DNA of 64,000 nt, taken from NCBI RefSeq assembly GCF_900110275.1, contig NZ_FODC01000007.1:124001-188000 (forward strand), read 5' to 3'. The translations under genes and the position numbers were made by a program. Below are positions 1 through 9,675 of the stretch, one piece after another (positions within the stretch are counted from its first letter, which is position 1; each line of letters opens with the position of its first letter). The notes beneath the pieces are model-generated. The model was given only the letters and a program-made list of their open reading frames with translations. It was not told the origin of the DNA and made no database searches. The stretch is from Duganella sp. CF517 (GTDB taxonomy: Bacteria > Pseudomonadota > Gammaproteobacteria > Burkholderiales > Burkholderiaceae_D).

Positions 1-366
1 GACATCGAAGTGGTCGAGGCGCACCACCGCTTCAAGGTCGACGCGCCGTCCGGCACCGCGCTGAAAATGGGCGAAGTGATCGCCGGCGCGCTGGGCCGCG
101 ACCTGAAAGAGTGCGCCGTCTACGCGCGCGAAGGCGTCACCGGCGAGCGCGATCCATCGTCGATCGGCTTTGCCACCATCCGTGGCGGCGACATCGTCGG
201 CGACCACACCGTGCTGTTCGCCGGCATCGGCGAGCGCATCGAGATCAGCCACAAATCGAGCAGCCGCGCGACCTACGCGCACGGCGCGCTGCGCGCCTGC
301 CGCTTCCTGGCCGACAAGCCGACCGGCTTGTTCGACATGTACGACGTGCTGTCGCTCAACGGATGA
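1..366 (+). CDS. dapB: 4-hydroxy-tetrahydrodipicolinate reductase, C-terminal part (partial)
   Basis: The reading frame is already open at base 1, so the N-terminal NAD(P)H-binding half lies outside the window. The remaining 121 codons contain EAHHRFKVDAPSGTA, the DapB active-site region with the catalytic His pair and the Lys-Val-Asp-Ala-Pro-Ser-Gly-Thr substrate loop. DapB reduces 4-hydroxy-tetrahydrodipicolinate in the cytoplasm on the way to diaminopimelate and lysine. The stop overlaps the next start (ATGA at 363-366), so it is probably translationally coupled to the exbB-like gene. The assignment is firm; only the completeness is limited by the window edge. Confidence 0.95.
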   Translation, partial: DIEVVEAHHRFKVDAPSGTALKMGEVIAGALGRDLKECAVYAREGVTGERDPSSIGFATIRGGDIVGDHTVLFAGIGERIEISHKSSSRATYAHGALRACRFLADKPTGLFDMYDVLSLNG

Positions 367-1049
367 CGCCCGCCGTCGCCAACCAGTTCACCCTGGCCCA
401 TTACTGGGAGCAGGGCGACGGCATCAGCCACGCGGTGGCGTTCGTGCTGCTGGCGATGTCGCTGGTGAGCTGGTTCTTCATCCTGTCGAAGGCCTTCGCG
501 GCCTGGCGGGTGCGCCGCAGCTCTCCGGCCGTGCAGGCCTTCTGGGAAGCGCCGACGATGCAGGACGGCGTCGCCACGCTGGAACTGGCCGACCCGGAAA
601 AAATCTACCTGCCATTGGCGCAGCAGGGCGCGGCCCAAATCAAGGTGGCCGAGCGGCCGTCGCTGGGCGGCGAGATGGACCGCGCCGCGCAAGTCACGCG
701 CGTGCTGCGCGTGGCGATCCAGCGCTCGACCAACCGCCTCGAAGGCGGCCTGACCGTGCTGGCGTCGATCGGCGCGACCGCGCCGTTCGTCGGCCTGCTG
801 GGCACCGTCTGGGGTATTTACCACGCATTGGCCAACGTTTCGGCCAACGGCACGGTGCAGATCGACAAAGTGGCCGGCCCGGTGGGCGAGGCGCTGGTCA
901 TGACCGCGATCGGCCTGACGGTGGCGATTCCGGCGGTGCTGGCGTTTAACGCCTTCAACCGCGTCAACCGCCTGACCCTGGCGGAGCTGGACGCGTTCGC
1001 GCACGACCTGCATGCCTATCTGACCACCGGCGCGCGCGCCGGCAAATAA
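363..1049 (+). CDS. exbB: MotA/TolQ/ExbB proton channel family protein
   Basis: A 228-residue inner-membrane protein. A hydrophobic segment near residues 20-40 is followed by a cytoplasmic loop, then by two more membrane segments around residues 140-165 and 180-200. The stretch IGATAPFVGLLGTVWGIYHA is the typical MotA/TolQ/ExbB signature. Together with the ExbD-like product of the next gene it should form the proton channel that energises TonB-dependent uptake or a Tol-like system. The ATG start at 363 overlaps the dapB stop. A longer upstream reading frame exists but its extra residues are an Arg-rich shadow of dapB. ExbB versus TolQ cannot be settled without tonB or tolA nearby; the ExbD partner without tolA favours ExbB. 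Confidence 0.88.
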   Translation: MTPAVANQFTLAHYWEQGDGISHAVAFVLLAMSLVSWFFILSKAFAAWRVRRSSPAVQAFWEAPTMQDGVATLELADPEKIYLPLAQQGAAQIKVAERPSLGGEMDRAAQVTRVLRVAIQRSTNRLEGGLTVLASIGATAPFVGLLGTVWGIYHALANVSANGTVQIDKVAGPVGEALVMTAIGLTVAIPAVLAFNAFNRVNRLTLAELDAFAHDLHAYLTTGARAGK

Positions 1050-1075
1050 CCTTTTAACTTGAGCCGGGAGCAGCG

Positions 1076-1503
<428 letters not shown>

Positions 1504-1504
<1 letters not shown>

Positions 1505-1830
1505 TGGCAACCGCAGAATTGAACGGCGCGGCGATCACCGACATGGCCAGCTTCCACGCGGCCTGCAAGGCGGCGCTGGGCTTTCCCGACACGTATGGCG
1601 CGACGATGGACGCGTGGGTCGATTGCCTGAGTTATCTGCGCGACGACGACGGCATGAGCAAATTCCGCCTCAAGCCCAACGAGGTGCTGGAGATCGTCAT
1701 CAAGGACGCCGACGCGCTGAAGGCGGCCGCGCCGGACATCCTGGAAGAAGTGACGTACTGCGTAGCCGGCATCAACGAGCGGTACGAGGATTACGGCGAG
1801 AAGCCGGCCTTGAAGCTGACGTTGAAGTAA
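1504..1830 (+). CDS. barstar family protein (orphan barnase-inhibitor fold)
   Basis: A 108-residue soluble protein. Residues 10-50 follow the barstar pattern: a short strand, FHAACKAALGFPDTYG, then the Asp-rich WVDCLSYLRDDDGMS segment equivalent to the RNase-facing helix and loop of Bacillus amyloliquefaciens barstar. Barstar binds and blocks the ribonuclease barnase. No barnase-like gene is visible here, so the inhibitor is an orphan; its target is unknown. It is fused to the exbBD operon by a one-base stop/start overlap (TAATG), which implies co-expression. The 3' end is 6 bp from the convergent map gene. Confidence 0.82.
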
Positions 1831-1836
1831 TCCAAA

Positions 1837-2646
1837 TTAACCGACGATCGGGATCTGCGCCTTGGCGCCGGTCTCGCCGGGCGCCAGGGTCAGCACCTCG
1901 AATCCGGTCTCGGTCACCAGCACCATGTGCTCCCATTGCGCCGACAAGGACTTGTCGCGCGTCTCGACGGTCCAGCCGTCGTCCAGCTCCTTCGTCGCCG
2001 CGCGGCCGGCGTTGATCATCGGCTCGATCGTAAACAGCATGCCCGGCTTGAGCACCACGCCCTGGCCCGGACGGCCGTAGTGGGTTACCTGCGGCTCCTC
2101 GTGGTAGACCTGGCCGATGCCGTGGCCGCAATAATCGAGCACCACGCTGAAGCCGGCCTTCTCGGCCACCGTCTGGATCGCGAAACCGACGTCGCCCAGG
2201 GTGGCGCGCGGCTTGACGGCGCGGATGCCGGCCCACATCGCCGCGTAGGTGGTCTCCACCAGCTTGCGCGCCGCCTTCGACGGCTCGCCGACGTAGTACA
2301 TGCGGCTGGTGTCGCCGTGCCAGCCATCCTTGATGACGGCGACGTCGATGTTGATGATGTCGCCGTCCTTGAGCACTTCGTCGGGCGAGGGGATGCCGTG
2401 GCAGACCACGTGGTTGATCGAGCTGCACACGGTGGCCGGGAAGCCGCCGTAGCCGACGTTGGCCGGGATCACCTGCTGCACGTTGACGATGTAGTCGTTG
2501 CACAGCTGGTCGAGGTGGGCCGTGCTCACGCCGGCCTTGATGTGCGGGCCGATCATCGTCAGCACGTCGGCCGCCAGCTGGGCGGCGACGCGCGCCATGA
2601 CGATTTGCTCGGGCGACTTGATCATATTGGCGTTACGGCGGGACAT
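1837..2646 (-). CDS. map: type I methionine aminopeptidase
   Basis: A 269-residue cytosolic metallopeptidase that removes the initiator Met from nascent proteins. Typical features are GYGGFPATVCSSINHVVCHG, the metal ligands in DGDIINIDVAV and HGDTSRMYYVG, CGHGIGQVYHEEP with the catalytic His, and the Glu ligands in MLFTIEPMI and WEHMVLVTETG. Length fits MAP type I with a short N-terminal extension (MSRRNANM). It is transcribed alone and convergent with the barstar gene. Confidence 0.95.
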   Translation of the reverse strand: MSRRNANMIKSPEQIVMARVAAQLAADVLTMIGPHIKAGVSTAHLDQLCNDYIVNVQQVIPANVGYGGFPATVCSSINHVVCHGIPSPDEVLKDGDIINIDVAVIKDGWHGDTSRMYYVGEPSKAARKLVETTYAAMWAGIRAVKPRATLGDVGFAIQTVAEKAGFSVVLDYCGHGIGQVYHEEPQVTHYGRPGQGVVLKPGMLFTIEPMINAGRAATKELDDGWTVETRDKSLSAQWEHMVLVTETGFEVLTLAPGETGAKAQIPIVG

Positions 2647-2704
2647 GGACTACCTCTTTCTTTTCGAAGGGGCGTAGTTTGCCACAAACCGCCAACCCCA
2701 TGCG

Positions 2705-3070
2705 CTAGCGTACCTCTTTCGGGTCGAAATGCGGGTTGTAAATCAGGCACAACAAATTGCCGAACGGGTCCGCCAACTCGACCGTTTTGATGTTTTCGCC
2801 GACGTCCTGGATGGCGCCGTGGATGGTCGCGCCCAGTCCGACGATGCGGTCGGCCTCGGCCTCGATGTCGTCGACGCCCCAGTAGGCCATGCCGCCGGCG
2901 CTGGCCGCCTGGCCATCCGGTATCAATCCCAATTCAAAGCCGCCGACGCTGAAGCCGACATAAAATGGCTGGTCGAAGTAGGGCGCGGTGTCGAACACCT
3001 TGGCGTACCACTGCTTGGCGGCCGCCAGATCGGCCACCGGGTACACCAGCGTGCGCAGTCCCTTGATCAT
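2705..3070 (-). CDS. VOC superfamily (glyoxalase/bleomycin-resistance fold) protein
   Basis: A 121-residue single-domain protein starting MIKGLRTLVYPVADL and containing AKQWYAKVF and a C-terminal ELADPFGNLLCLI, the paired beta-alpha-beta signature of the vicinal oxygen chelate fold. The Glu of AD-PFGN-type strands and an upstream residue would make the metal site. Start chosen at 3070 because it opens on the VOC strand; the frame stays open upstream to 3313 but that extension is low-complexity. The AraC-type gene lies directly upstream on the same strand (83 nt gap), suggesting one unit. The substrate cannot be inferred. Confidence 0.82.
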   Translation of the reverse strand: MIKGLRTLVYPVADLAAAKQWYAKVFDTAPYFDQPFYVGFSVGGFELGLIPDGQAASAGGMAYWGVDDIEAEADRIVGLGATIHGAIQDVGENIKTVELADPFGNLLCLIYNPHFDPKEVR

Positions 3071-3153
3071 GATGATAGTCTCCGTAACGATGTCTAAAAC
3101 ACCATCTTGGCACAAATACGGCGCCGCCGATTGTAAAAATGGAAGGTGATGCC

Positions 3154-3918
3154 TCAGGCGGCGCTTAAAAAGCGCTCCGGCGCGCTGCCGGCGAATTCCT
3201 GGAAATCGTGGATCAGGTGCGACTGGTCGAAGTAGCCGCAGTCGAGCGCCAGCCGCGCCCAATCCGGCGCCGCCGCCGCCTTTAGCGCCGCCGTGGCCCG
3301 GCGGAAGCGGCAAATGCGCGCGTACAGCTTGGGCGAGAGCCCGACCCGCGCGCGGAACTGCGCCGCCAGATGCTGGCGCGAGACGCCCAGTTCCCCGGCC
3401 AACTCGTCGATCCGCAGGCCGCCGCCGCTGGTGTCGATGGCGCCGAGCGCGCGCCGGATCAGCGCCGCGCCGCTGCAGGCGGCCGAATCGGCATGGCGCA
3501 GCCGCCGCAGCAACTGCGTTTCAATCAAGGCAATGCGTGCGCGGTCGTCCAGTTCCCGCGTCCACAGCGCGTCGGCCAGCCGGTCGGCGTCGCTGCGGCC
3601 CCACAACAGGTCGATATCGGCCCGCTGATCGGTCAGCGCGTGCAGCGGCGTGGCCAGGAACGCCCCGGCCGCCCCCGGCTTGAAGCGCACCGCCACCGTG
3701 CCCACCGGCCCGGCGCTGGCCACCACGATGGCGCTGCTCATCATGCCGACGGCGAACGCCGGCCGCCCGCCGTCCTGCCACAGGATGTCGACGCAGTTAT
3801 CGGGCAGCACCCGGTGCGTATGCGCGCGTCCGGGCGCGACGGCGGGCACGCGCGCCGTCCACATGCAGTCGACATGGGCGCTTAAAGCCGGGTGGGGAGG
3901 ATATTCGCGGTAAAGCAT
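3154..3918 (-). CDS. AraC-family transcriptional regulator
   Basis: A 254-residue regulator. The N-terminal half (about 1-150) with the motif HRVLPDNCVDILWQ resembles the DUF6597 sensor domain often found in AraC proteins. The C-terminal 100 residues are a double helix-turn-helix: LRIDELAGELGVSRQHLAAQF, followed by the second helix ending CGYFDQSHLIHDFQEFAGSAPERF. It reads toward the VOC gene, which is its most likely target. Confidence 0.85.
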   Translation of the reverse strand: MLYREYPPHPALSAHVDCMWTARVPAVAPGRAHTHRVLPDNCVDILWQDGGRPAFAVGMMSSAIVVASAGPVGTVAVRFKPGAAGAFLATPLHALTDQRADIDLLWGRSDADRLADALWTRELDDRARIALIETQLLRRLRHADSAACSGAALIRRALGAIDTSGGGLRIDELAGELGVSRQHLAAQFRARVGLSPKLYARICRFRRATAALKAAAAPDWARLALDCGYFDQSHLIHDFQEFAGSAPERFLSAA

Positions 3919-3961
3919 ACGGTTATCTTACCGTCTGGACGGCGCCGAGGGGCCACTCTCG

Positions 3962-3990
3962 TGCGCTGGAGGCGGTTGAGCCAGTATAAT
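3962..3990 (+). promoter_or_regulatory. probable leuS promoter
   Basis: A perfect TATAAT lies at 3985-3990, 49 bp upstream of the leuS ATG. The region 17 bp further up (near 3962) is only a weak -35 match. No other good -10 is visible between the divergent AraC gene and leuS. Confidence 0.4.
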
Positions 3991-4038
3991 GTCCGGTTCA
4001 TATTCCTTTTTGCCGGGCCACGCCGGCTGCACACCATC

Positions 4039-6681
4039 ATGCAAGATAAATATAGTCCCGCCGACGTAGAATCCGCCGCGCAATCCCACTGGAAGGCCAT
4101 CGACGCCTATAAGGCCGTCGAGCACGACCCGCGTTTCCCGAAAGGGAAGTACTACGCCTGCTCGATGCTGCCTTACCCGTCGGGCAAGCTGCACATGGGC
4201 CACGTGCGCAACTATACGATCAACGACGTGATGTACCGCTACCTGCGCATGAACGGCTACAACGTGCTGATGCCGATGGGCTGGGACGCGTTCGGCATGC
4301 CGGCGGAGAACGCGGCGATGGCCAACAACGTGCCGCCGGCGCAGTGGACCTATTCGAACATCGCCCACATGCGCGAGCAGATGGAGTCGATGGGCCTGGC
4401 GGTCGACTGGTCGCGCGAGATGACCGCCTGCAAACCGGAATACTACAAGTGGAACCAGTGGATGTTCCTGAAGATGCTCGAAAAGGGCATCATCTACAAG
4501 AAGACCGGCACCGTCAACTGGGACCCGATCGACCAGACCGTGCTGGCCAACGAGCAGGTCATCGACGGCCGCGGCTGGCGTTCGGGCGCGCTGATCGAAA
4601 AGCGCGAGATCCCGATGTACTACGCCCGCATCACCGACTACGCCGACGAGCTGCTCGAACACGTCGACAGCAAGCTGCCGGGCTGGCCGGAGCGCGTGCG
4701 CACCATGCAGGCCAACTGGATCGGCAAGTCGACCGGCGTGCGCTTCGCCTTCCCGCACCAGATCAAGGACGCCGACGGCCAGTTGATCCAGGACGGCAAG
4801 ATGTACGTGTTCACCACCCGCCCGGACACCATCATGGGCGTGACCTTCTGCGCCGTGGCGGCCGAGCATCCGCTGGCGATCCACGCCGCGCGGACCAACC
4901 CTGAACTGGCCGCCTTCAACGCCGAATGCAAACTGGGCTCGGTGATCGAGGCCGACATGGCGACGATGGAGAAGAAGGGCATGCCGACCGGCCTGTTCGT
5001 CACCCATCCGCTGACCGGGGAGCAGGTCGAGGTCTGGGTCGGCAACTACGTCCTGATCACCTACGGCGACGGCGCCGTCATGGGCGTGCCGGCGCACGAC
5101 GAGCGCGATTTCGCCTTCGCCAAAAAATACGCGCTGCCGATCAAGCAGGTGATCCAGGTTGAAGGCCAGGTCTTCTCGACCGACGCCTGGCAGGAATGGT
5201 ATGGCGACAAGGCCGTCGCCGTCGTCACCAACTCGGGCAAGTACGACGGCCTGTCGTACGCCGACGCCGTCGACGCGGTGGCCGCCGACATGGCCGCCAA
5301 GGGCCTGGGCGAGAAGAAGATCACCTTCCGCCTGCGCGACTGGGGCATCTCGCGCCAGCGCTACTGGGGCACGCCGATCCCGATGATCAACTGCGCCGAT
5401 TGCGGCTCGGTGCCGGTGCCGGAAAAAGACCTGCCGGTGGTGCTGCCGGAAGACTGCGTACCCGATGGCAGCGGCAACCCGCTGAACAAATACGAAGCCT
5501 TCCTCAAGTGCGACTGCCCGCAGTGCGGCAAGCCGGCGCGCCGCGAGACCGACACCATGGACACCTTCGTCGATTCGTCGTGGTACTACATGCGCTATAC
5601 GTCGCCGGGCGCCAACTCGTCCATGGTCGATGAGCGCAACGATTACTGGATGCCGATGGACCAGTACATCGGCGGCATCGAACACGCCGTGCTGCACCTG
5701 CTGTACGCGCGCTTCTGGACCAAGGTGATGCGCGACTTCGGCATCGTCAAGTTCGACGAGCCGTTCACCAACCTGCTCACGCAGGGCATGGTGCTCAACG
5801 AGACCTACTTCCGCGAGGACCAGGCGGGCAAGAAGACCTGGTTCAATCCGGCCGATGTCGAAGTGACGCTCGACGACAAGGGCCGCCCGCAAGGCGCCGT
5901 GTCGAAGGACGACGGCCAGCCGGTGCAGATCGGCGGCACCGAGAAGATGTCGAAGTCGAAGAACAACGGCATCGACCCGGCCGCGCAGATCGGCCAGTAC
6001 GGCGCCGACACCGCGCGCCTGTTCACGATGTTCGCCTCGCCGCCGGAGCAAACGCTGGAATGGTCGGGCAGCGGCGTCGAAGGCGCCAACCGCTTCCTGC
6101 GCCGCGTGTGGGCGTTCGGCTACGCCCAAGCGTCGCGCATCGGCGCGGCCTTGAACGCGCCGGCCGCGCCGGTCGCCACCGAGCCGCAGAAAACCCTGCG
6201 CCGCGAATTGCACAAGATCCTGCAGCAGGCCGACTATGACCTCAAGCGCATCCAGTACAACACCGTCGTTTCGGCCTGCATGAAGATGCTCAACACGATC
6301 GAATCGGCAAAGCTGGACGACAGCGCCGAATCGAACGCGCTGGTGGCCGAGGGCTTCTCGATCTTCCTGCGCCTGCTGAACCCCGTCGCCCCGCACATCA
6401 CCCACGTGCTGTGGGAGGAGCTGGGCTACGCCAAGGCGCATGGCGACATCCTCAACGCGCAGTGGCCGCAAGTCGACCCGGCCGCGCTGGAGCAGGCCGA
6501 GATCGAGATGATGATCCAGGTGAACGGCAAACTGCGCGGCAGCGTGGTCGTCGCCAAGGGCGCCGACAAGGCCACCATCGAGGCGGCGGCGCTGGCCAGC
6601 GAAGCGGTACAGAAATTCATCGAGGGCGCGCCGAAGAAGATCATCGTCGTGCCGGGCAAATTGATCAACATCGTTGTTTAA
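4039..6681 (+). CDS. leuS: leucyl-tRNA synthetase
   Basis: An 880-residue class I aminoacyl-tRNA synthetase. It carries the HIGH-equivalent PYPSGKLHMGH (about residue 43), the CP1 editing domain motif TTRPDTIMGVTF, a Cys-rich zinc-type segment (CADCGSVPVPEKD and CDCPQCGKPARR), and EKMSKSKNNG near residue 640. The C-terminal domain ends in KKIIVVPGKLINIVV. Start at 4039 (MQDKYSPADVESAAQSHW) because this is where LeuRS homology begins; the frame is open 49 codons further upstream without homology-like content. It charges tRNA-Leu and edits misactivated amino acids. The lptE gene follows at 22 nt. Confidence 0.97.
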   Translation: MQDKYSPADVESAAQSHWKAIDAYKAVEHDPRFPKGKYYACSMLPYPSGKLHMGHVRNYTINDVMYRYLRMNGYNVLMPMGWDAFGMPAENAAMANNVPPAQWTYSNIAHMREQMESMGLAVDWSREMTACKPEYYKWNQWMFLKMLEKGIIYKKTGTVNWDPIDQTVLANEQVIDGRGWRSGALIEKREIPMYYARITDYADELLEHVDSKLPGWPERVRTMQANWIGKSTGVRFAFPHQIKDADGQLIQDGKMYVFTTRPDTIMGVTFCAVAAEHPLAIHAARTNPELAAFNAECKLGSVIEADMATMEKKGMPTGLFVTHPLTGEQVEVWVGNYVLITYGDGAVMGVPAHDERDFAFAKKYALPIKQVIQVEGQVFSTDAWQEWYGDKAVAVVTNSGKYDGLSYADAVDAVAADMAAKGLGEKKITFRLRDWGISRQRYWGTPIPMINCADCGSVPVPEKDLPVVLPEDCVPDGSGNPLNKYEAFLKCDCPQCGKPARRETDTMDTFVDSSWYYMRYTSPGANSSMVDERNDYWMPMDQYIGGIEHAVLHLLYARFWTKVMRDFGIVKFDEPFTNLLTQGMVLNETYFREDQAGKKTWFNPADVEVTLDDKGRPQGAVSKDDGQPVQIGGTEKMSKSKNNGIDPAAQIGQYGADTARLFTMFASPPEQTLEWSGSGVEGANRFLRRVWAFGYAQASRIGAALNAPAAPVATEPQKTLRRELHKILQQADYDLKRIQYNTVVSACMKMLNTIESAKLDDSAESNALVAEGFSIFLRLLNPVAPHITHVLWEELGYAKAHGDILNAQWPQVDPAALEQAEIEMMIQVNGKLRGSVVVAKGADKATIEAAALASEAVQKFIEGAPKKIIVVPGKLINIVV

Positions 6682-6703
6682 CGGTTTAACGGACGGATCT
6701 CGG

Positions 6704-7327
6704 ATGACTAACATGGCAAGCAGGTCCCGGTTGTTCCAGCGCGCGCGCTCCCACGCGCGCGTTTGCGCCCTCGTGCTGGCGGTGTCGCTGACGGTGTCGG
6801 CGTGCGGCTTCCACCTGCGCGGCGACGGCGGCCACTACACGCTGCCGTTCCCGACGATGTATGTGGGCTTGCCGGAGTCGTCGCCGCTGGCGGTCGATTT
6901 GAAGCGCAACATCAACGCCAACGGCAGCACCACCGTCGTCAAGACGGCGCAAGAGGCCGACGGCATCGTCGAGGTGATCTCCAATCCGGAGCACACCAAG
7001 ACCAAGACCATCCTGTCGCTGAACAGCAATGGCCGCGTGCGGCAGTACCTGCTTCAGTACAGCATCGTGTTCCGCGTGGTGGACAAGCAGGGCGCCGTGC
7101 TGCTGCCACCGACGGCGATCGCGCTAAGCCGCCCGATCGACTTCAACGAAACCCAGTTGCTGGCCAAGGAGCAGGAAGAGGCCTTGCTGTACAAGGACAT
7201 GCAGACCGACCTGGTACAGCAGATGATGCGCCGGATCGCCGCCATCAAGACGACGCGCATGTCGATGCCCGCGTCCACCCCGAACCCGGCGCCGACCCAA
7301 TCGGCACCGGCCGTGCCGATCCTGTAA
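6704..7327 (+). CDS. lptE: LPS-assembly lipoprotein LptE
   Basis: A 207-residue lipoprotein. The signal peptide ends in LTVSACGFHLRGD, giving a lipobox with the lipidated Cys around residue 33; CGFHLRG is the hallmark of LptE (RlpB). In the outer membrane it plugs the LptD barrel and helps insert lipopolysaccharide. The position between leuS and holA is the conserved proteobacterial arrangement leuS-lptE-holA, which strengthens the call. The C-terminus is a Pro/Ala/Thr-rich tail. Start at ATG 6704; an in-frame ATG at 6674 overlaps leuS and is less likely. Confidence 0.93.
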   Translation: MTNMASRSRLFQRARSHARVCALVLAVSLTVSACGFHLRGDGGHYTLPFPTMYVGLPESSPLAVDLKRNINANGSTTVVKTAQEADGIVEVISNPEHTKTKTILSLNSNGRVRQYLLQYSIVFRVVDKQGAVLLPPTAIALSRPIDFNETQLLAKEQEEALLYKDMQTDLVQQMMRRIAAIKTTRMSMPASTPNPAPTQSAPAVPIL

Positions 7328-7336
7328 GGGCGCTTT

Positions 7337-8353
7337 ATGCAATTGCGGTTGGAAGCGCTGGACGGCCATTTGACGAAGTCCCTGTCCCAGTTGTACGTCA
7401 TCACCAGCGACGAGCATCTGCTGGCGCTGGAGGCGGCCGACAAGATCCGCCGCGCCGCGCGCGCGCAGGGCTATTCGGAGCGCGACGTGCTGACCGTCGA
7501 GCGCAGCTTCAAGTGGGGCGAGCTGTTGGCGGCCAATCAGGCGCTGTCGCTGTTCGGCGATAAGAAGCTGATCGAGCTGCGCATCCCGACCGGAAAACCG
7601 GGCAAGGACGGCGGCGCGGCGCTGCAGAACTACGTCAAGGATCTGAGTCCGGACAACCTGACCCTGATCACCCTGCCCAAGCTGGATTGGCAGACGCAGA
7701 AGGCGGCCTGGGTGGCCGCGCTGCAGCAGGCGGCGGTGTACATCGACATCGCGCAGATCGAACGGGCCCATTTGCCCAACTGGATAGGCCAGCGCCTGGC
7801 GGCGCAAGGGCAAAGCGCGGACCGGCAGAGCGTGGACTTCATCGCCGACCGCGTCGAGGGCAACCTGCTGGCGGCACACCAGGAGATCCAGAAGCTGGCC
7901 TTGCTGCACGAGCCGGGCAAGCTGACCTACGAGCAGGTGCACGACGCGGTGCTCAACGTGGCGCGCTACGACGTTTTCAAGCTCAGCGAAGCGATGTTGT
8001 CGGGCGATCCGGCGCGGCTGGTGCGCATGCTCGAAGGCTTGAAAGGCGAGGGCGAGGCGCTGCCGCTGGTGCTGTGGGCGGTGTCGGAGGAGATCCGCAC
8101 GCTATTGAAACTGAAGTCGGGCATGGCGCAGGGCAGGCCGCTCGGCGCGCTGCTCAAGGAATACCGCATCTGGGGTCCGAAAGAGCGCATGATGGACCCG
8201 GCGCTGCGCCGCATCTCGCTGCCGACGCTGGAGGCGGCGATGAAGGACGCGGCGCAGGTGGACAAGATGATCAAGGGCCTGCGCGCCAAGGCGCACAACG
8301 GCGACGCCTGGGACGCGATGCTGCAGCTGGCATTGAAAGTGGCGCGCGGCTGA
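7337..8353 (+). CDS. holA: DNA polymerase III subunit delta
   Basis: A 338-residue clamp-loader subunit. The start MQLRLEALDGHL leads into LYVITSDEHLLALEAADKIR and the segment LSLFGDKKLIELRIPTGKPG, both typical of HolA N-terminal domains; the C-terminal helical collar ends in AHNGDAWDAMLQLAL. It opens the beta clamp for loading on DNA. It sits 9 nt after lptE in the usual order and is followed by proA at 35 nt. Confidence 0.95.
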   Translation: MQLRLEALDGHLTKSLSQLYVITSDEHLLALEAADKIRRAARAQGYSERDVLTVERSFKWGELLAANQALSLFGDKKLIELRIPTGKPGKDGGAALQNYVKDLSPDNLTLITLPKLDWQTQKAAWVAALQQAAVYIDIAQIERAHLPNWIGQRLAAQGQSADRQSVDFIADRVEGNLLAAHQEIQKLALLHEPGKLTYEQVHDAVLNVARYDVFKLSEAMLSGDPARLVRMLEGLKGEGEALPLVLWAVSEEIRTLLKLKSGMAQGRPLGALLKEYRIWGPKERMMDPALRRISLPTLEAAMKDAAQVDKMIKGLRAKAHNGDAWDAMLQLALKVARG

Positions 8354-8388
8354 AGTTTGTCGCCTGAAAATGTAACGGACATCGTGGA

Positions 8389-9666
8389 ATGAACATGGAT
8401 ATCAAGCACTACATGGAGCAACTGGGACAGCAGGCGCGCAAGGCATCGCGCGCGATGGCCCGCGCCGACAGCGCCACGCGCAACCGCGCGCTGACGCTGA
8501 TCGCCGACGCCATCGAACGCGACGCCGACCAGCTGCGCGCGGCCAACCAGCTCGACATGGACGCGGCGGCCGCCAACGGCCTGGCGCCGGCCATGCTGGA
8601 CCGCCTGGCGCTGTCGGACAAGGCCATCGCCACGATGGTCGAAGGCCTGCGCCAGATCGTCGCGCTGCCCGATCCGATCGGCGAGATCTCCGGTTTGAAA
8701 TTCCGCCCGTCGGGCATCCAGGTCGGCCAGATGCGCGTGCCGCTGGGCGTGATCGGCATCATTTACGAATCGCGTCCCAACGTCACCGTCGACGCGGCGG
8801 GCCTGTGCATCAAGAGCGGCAACGCCACCATCCTGCGCGGCGGCTCGGAGGCGATCCACTGCAACCGCGCGCTGGCCAAGCTGGTCAAGGAAGGGCTGGC
8901 CGGCGCCGGCCTGCCGGAGGACGGCGTGCAGGTGGTCGACACCACCGACCGCGCCGCCGTCGGCGCGCTGATCACCATGCCGCAGTACGTGGACGTGATC
9001 GTGCCGCGCGGCGGCAAGGGCCTGATCGCGCGGCTGATGGAAGAGGCGACCGTGCCGATGATCAAACACCTGGACGGCATCTGCCACGTCTACATCGACG
9101 CCAAGGCCGACTTGAAAAAGGCGGTGGATATCGGCTTCAACGCCAAGTGTCACCGCTACGGCACCTGCAACACGATGGAAACGCTGCTGGTCGCGCGCGC
9201 GATCGCGCCGGCGGTGCTGCCGCAACTGGCCGCGCTGTACGCGACCAGGCAGGTCGAGCTGCGCGCCGATCCGGAAGCGCTGGCGATCCTGTCGGCGGCC
9301 GGCTATCCGCACCTGGTCGCCGCCACCGAGGAGGACTGGTCGACCGAGTACCTGGCCGCGATCCTGTCGGTGAAGATCGTCGACGGCATCGACCAGGCGA
9401 TGGAGCACATCAACCAGTACTCGTCCAAGCACACGGAATCGATCGTCACCGAGGACCACAGCGACGCCATGCGCTTCCTGCGCGAAGTCGATTCGGCGTC
9501 GGTGATGATCAACGCCTCGACGCGCTTCGCGGACGGCTTCGAATACGGCCTGGGCGCCGAAATCGGCATCTCGAACGACAAGCTGCACGCGCGCGGCCCG
9601 GTCGGCCTGGAAGGTTTAACGTCGTTGAAATACGTGGTATTCGGTCACGGTGAAGTTCGTCAATAA
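8389..9666 (+). CDS. proA: gamma-glutamyl phosphate reductase
   Basis: A 425-residue NADPH-dependent reductase of the aldehyde dehydrogenase superfamily that makes glutamate-5-semialdehyde for proline synthesis. Seen motifs: GVIGIIYESRPNVTVDAAGL (cofactor domain), KSGNATILRGGSEA, and the catalytic Cys in RYGTCNTMETLLV. The C-terminus LEGLTSLKYVVFGHGEVR is characteristic. proB is not adjacent. An in-frame ATG at 8395 (MDIKHYMEQLG) is an alternative start. Confidence 0.96.
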   Translation: MNMDIKHYMEQLGQQARKASRAMARADSATRNRALTLIADAIERDADQLRAANQLDMDAAAANGLAPAMLDRLALSDKAIATMVEGLRQIVALPDPIGEISGLKFRPSGIQVGQMRVPLGVIGIIYESRPNVTVDAAGLCIKSGNATILRGGSEAIHCNRALAKLVKEGLAGAGLPEDGVQVVDTTDRAAVGALITMPQYVDVIVPRGGKGLIARLMEEATVPMIKHLDGICHVYIDAKADLKKAVDIGFNAKCHRYGTCNTMETLLVARAIAPAVLPQLAALYATRQVELRADPEALAILSAAGYPHLVAATEEDWSTEYLAAILSVKIVDGIDQAMEHINQYSSKHTESIVTEDHSDAMRFLREVDSASVMINASTRFADGFEYGLGAEIGISNDKLHARGPVGLEGLTSLKYVVFGHGEVRQ

Positions 9667-9675
9667 AGGATAGCT

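Noticed and set aside
3928..6714. 928-codon open frame antisense to leuS
   Set aside because: A high-GC shadow frame. The sense frame has all LeuRS motifs, while the antisense product is low-complexity (Arg, His, Leu, Val).
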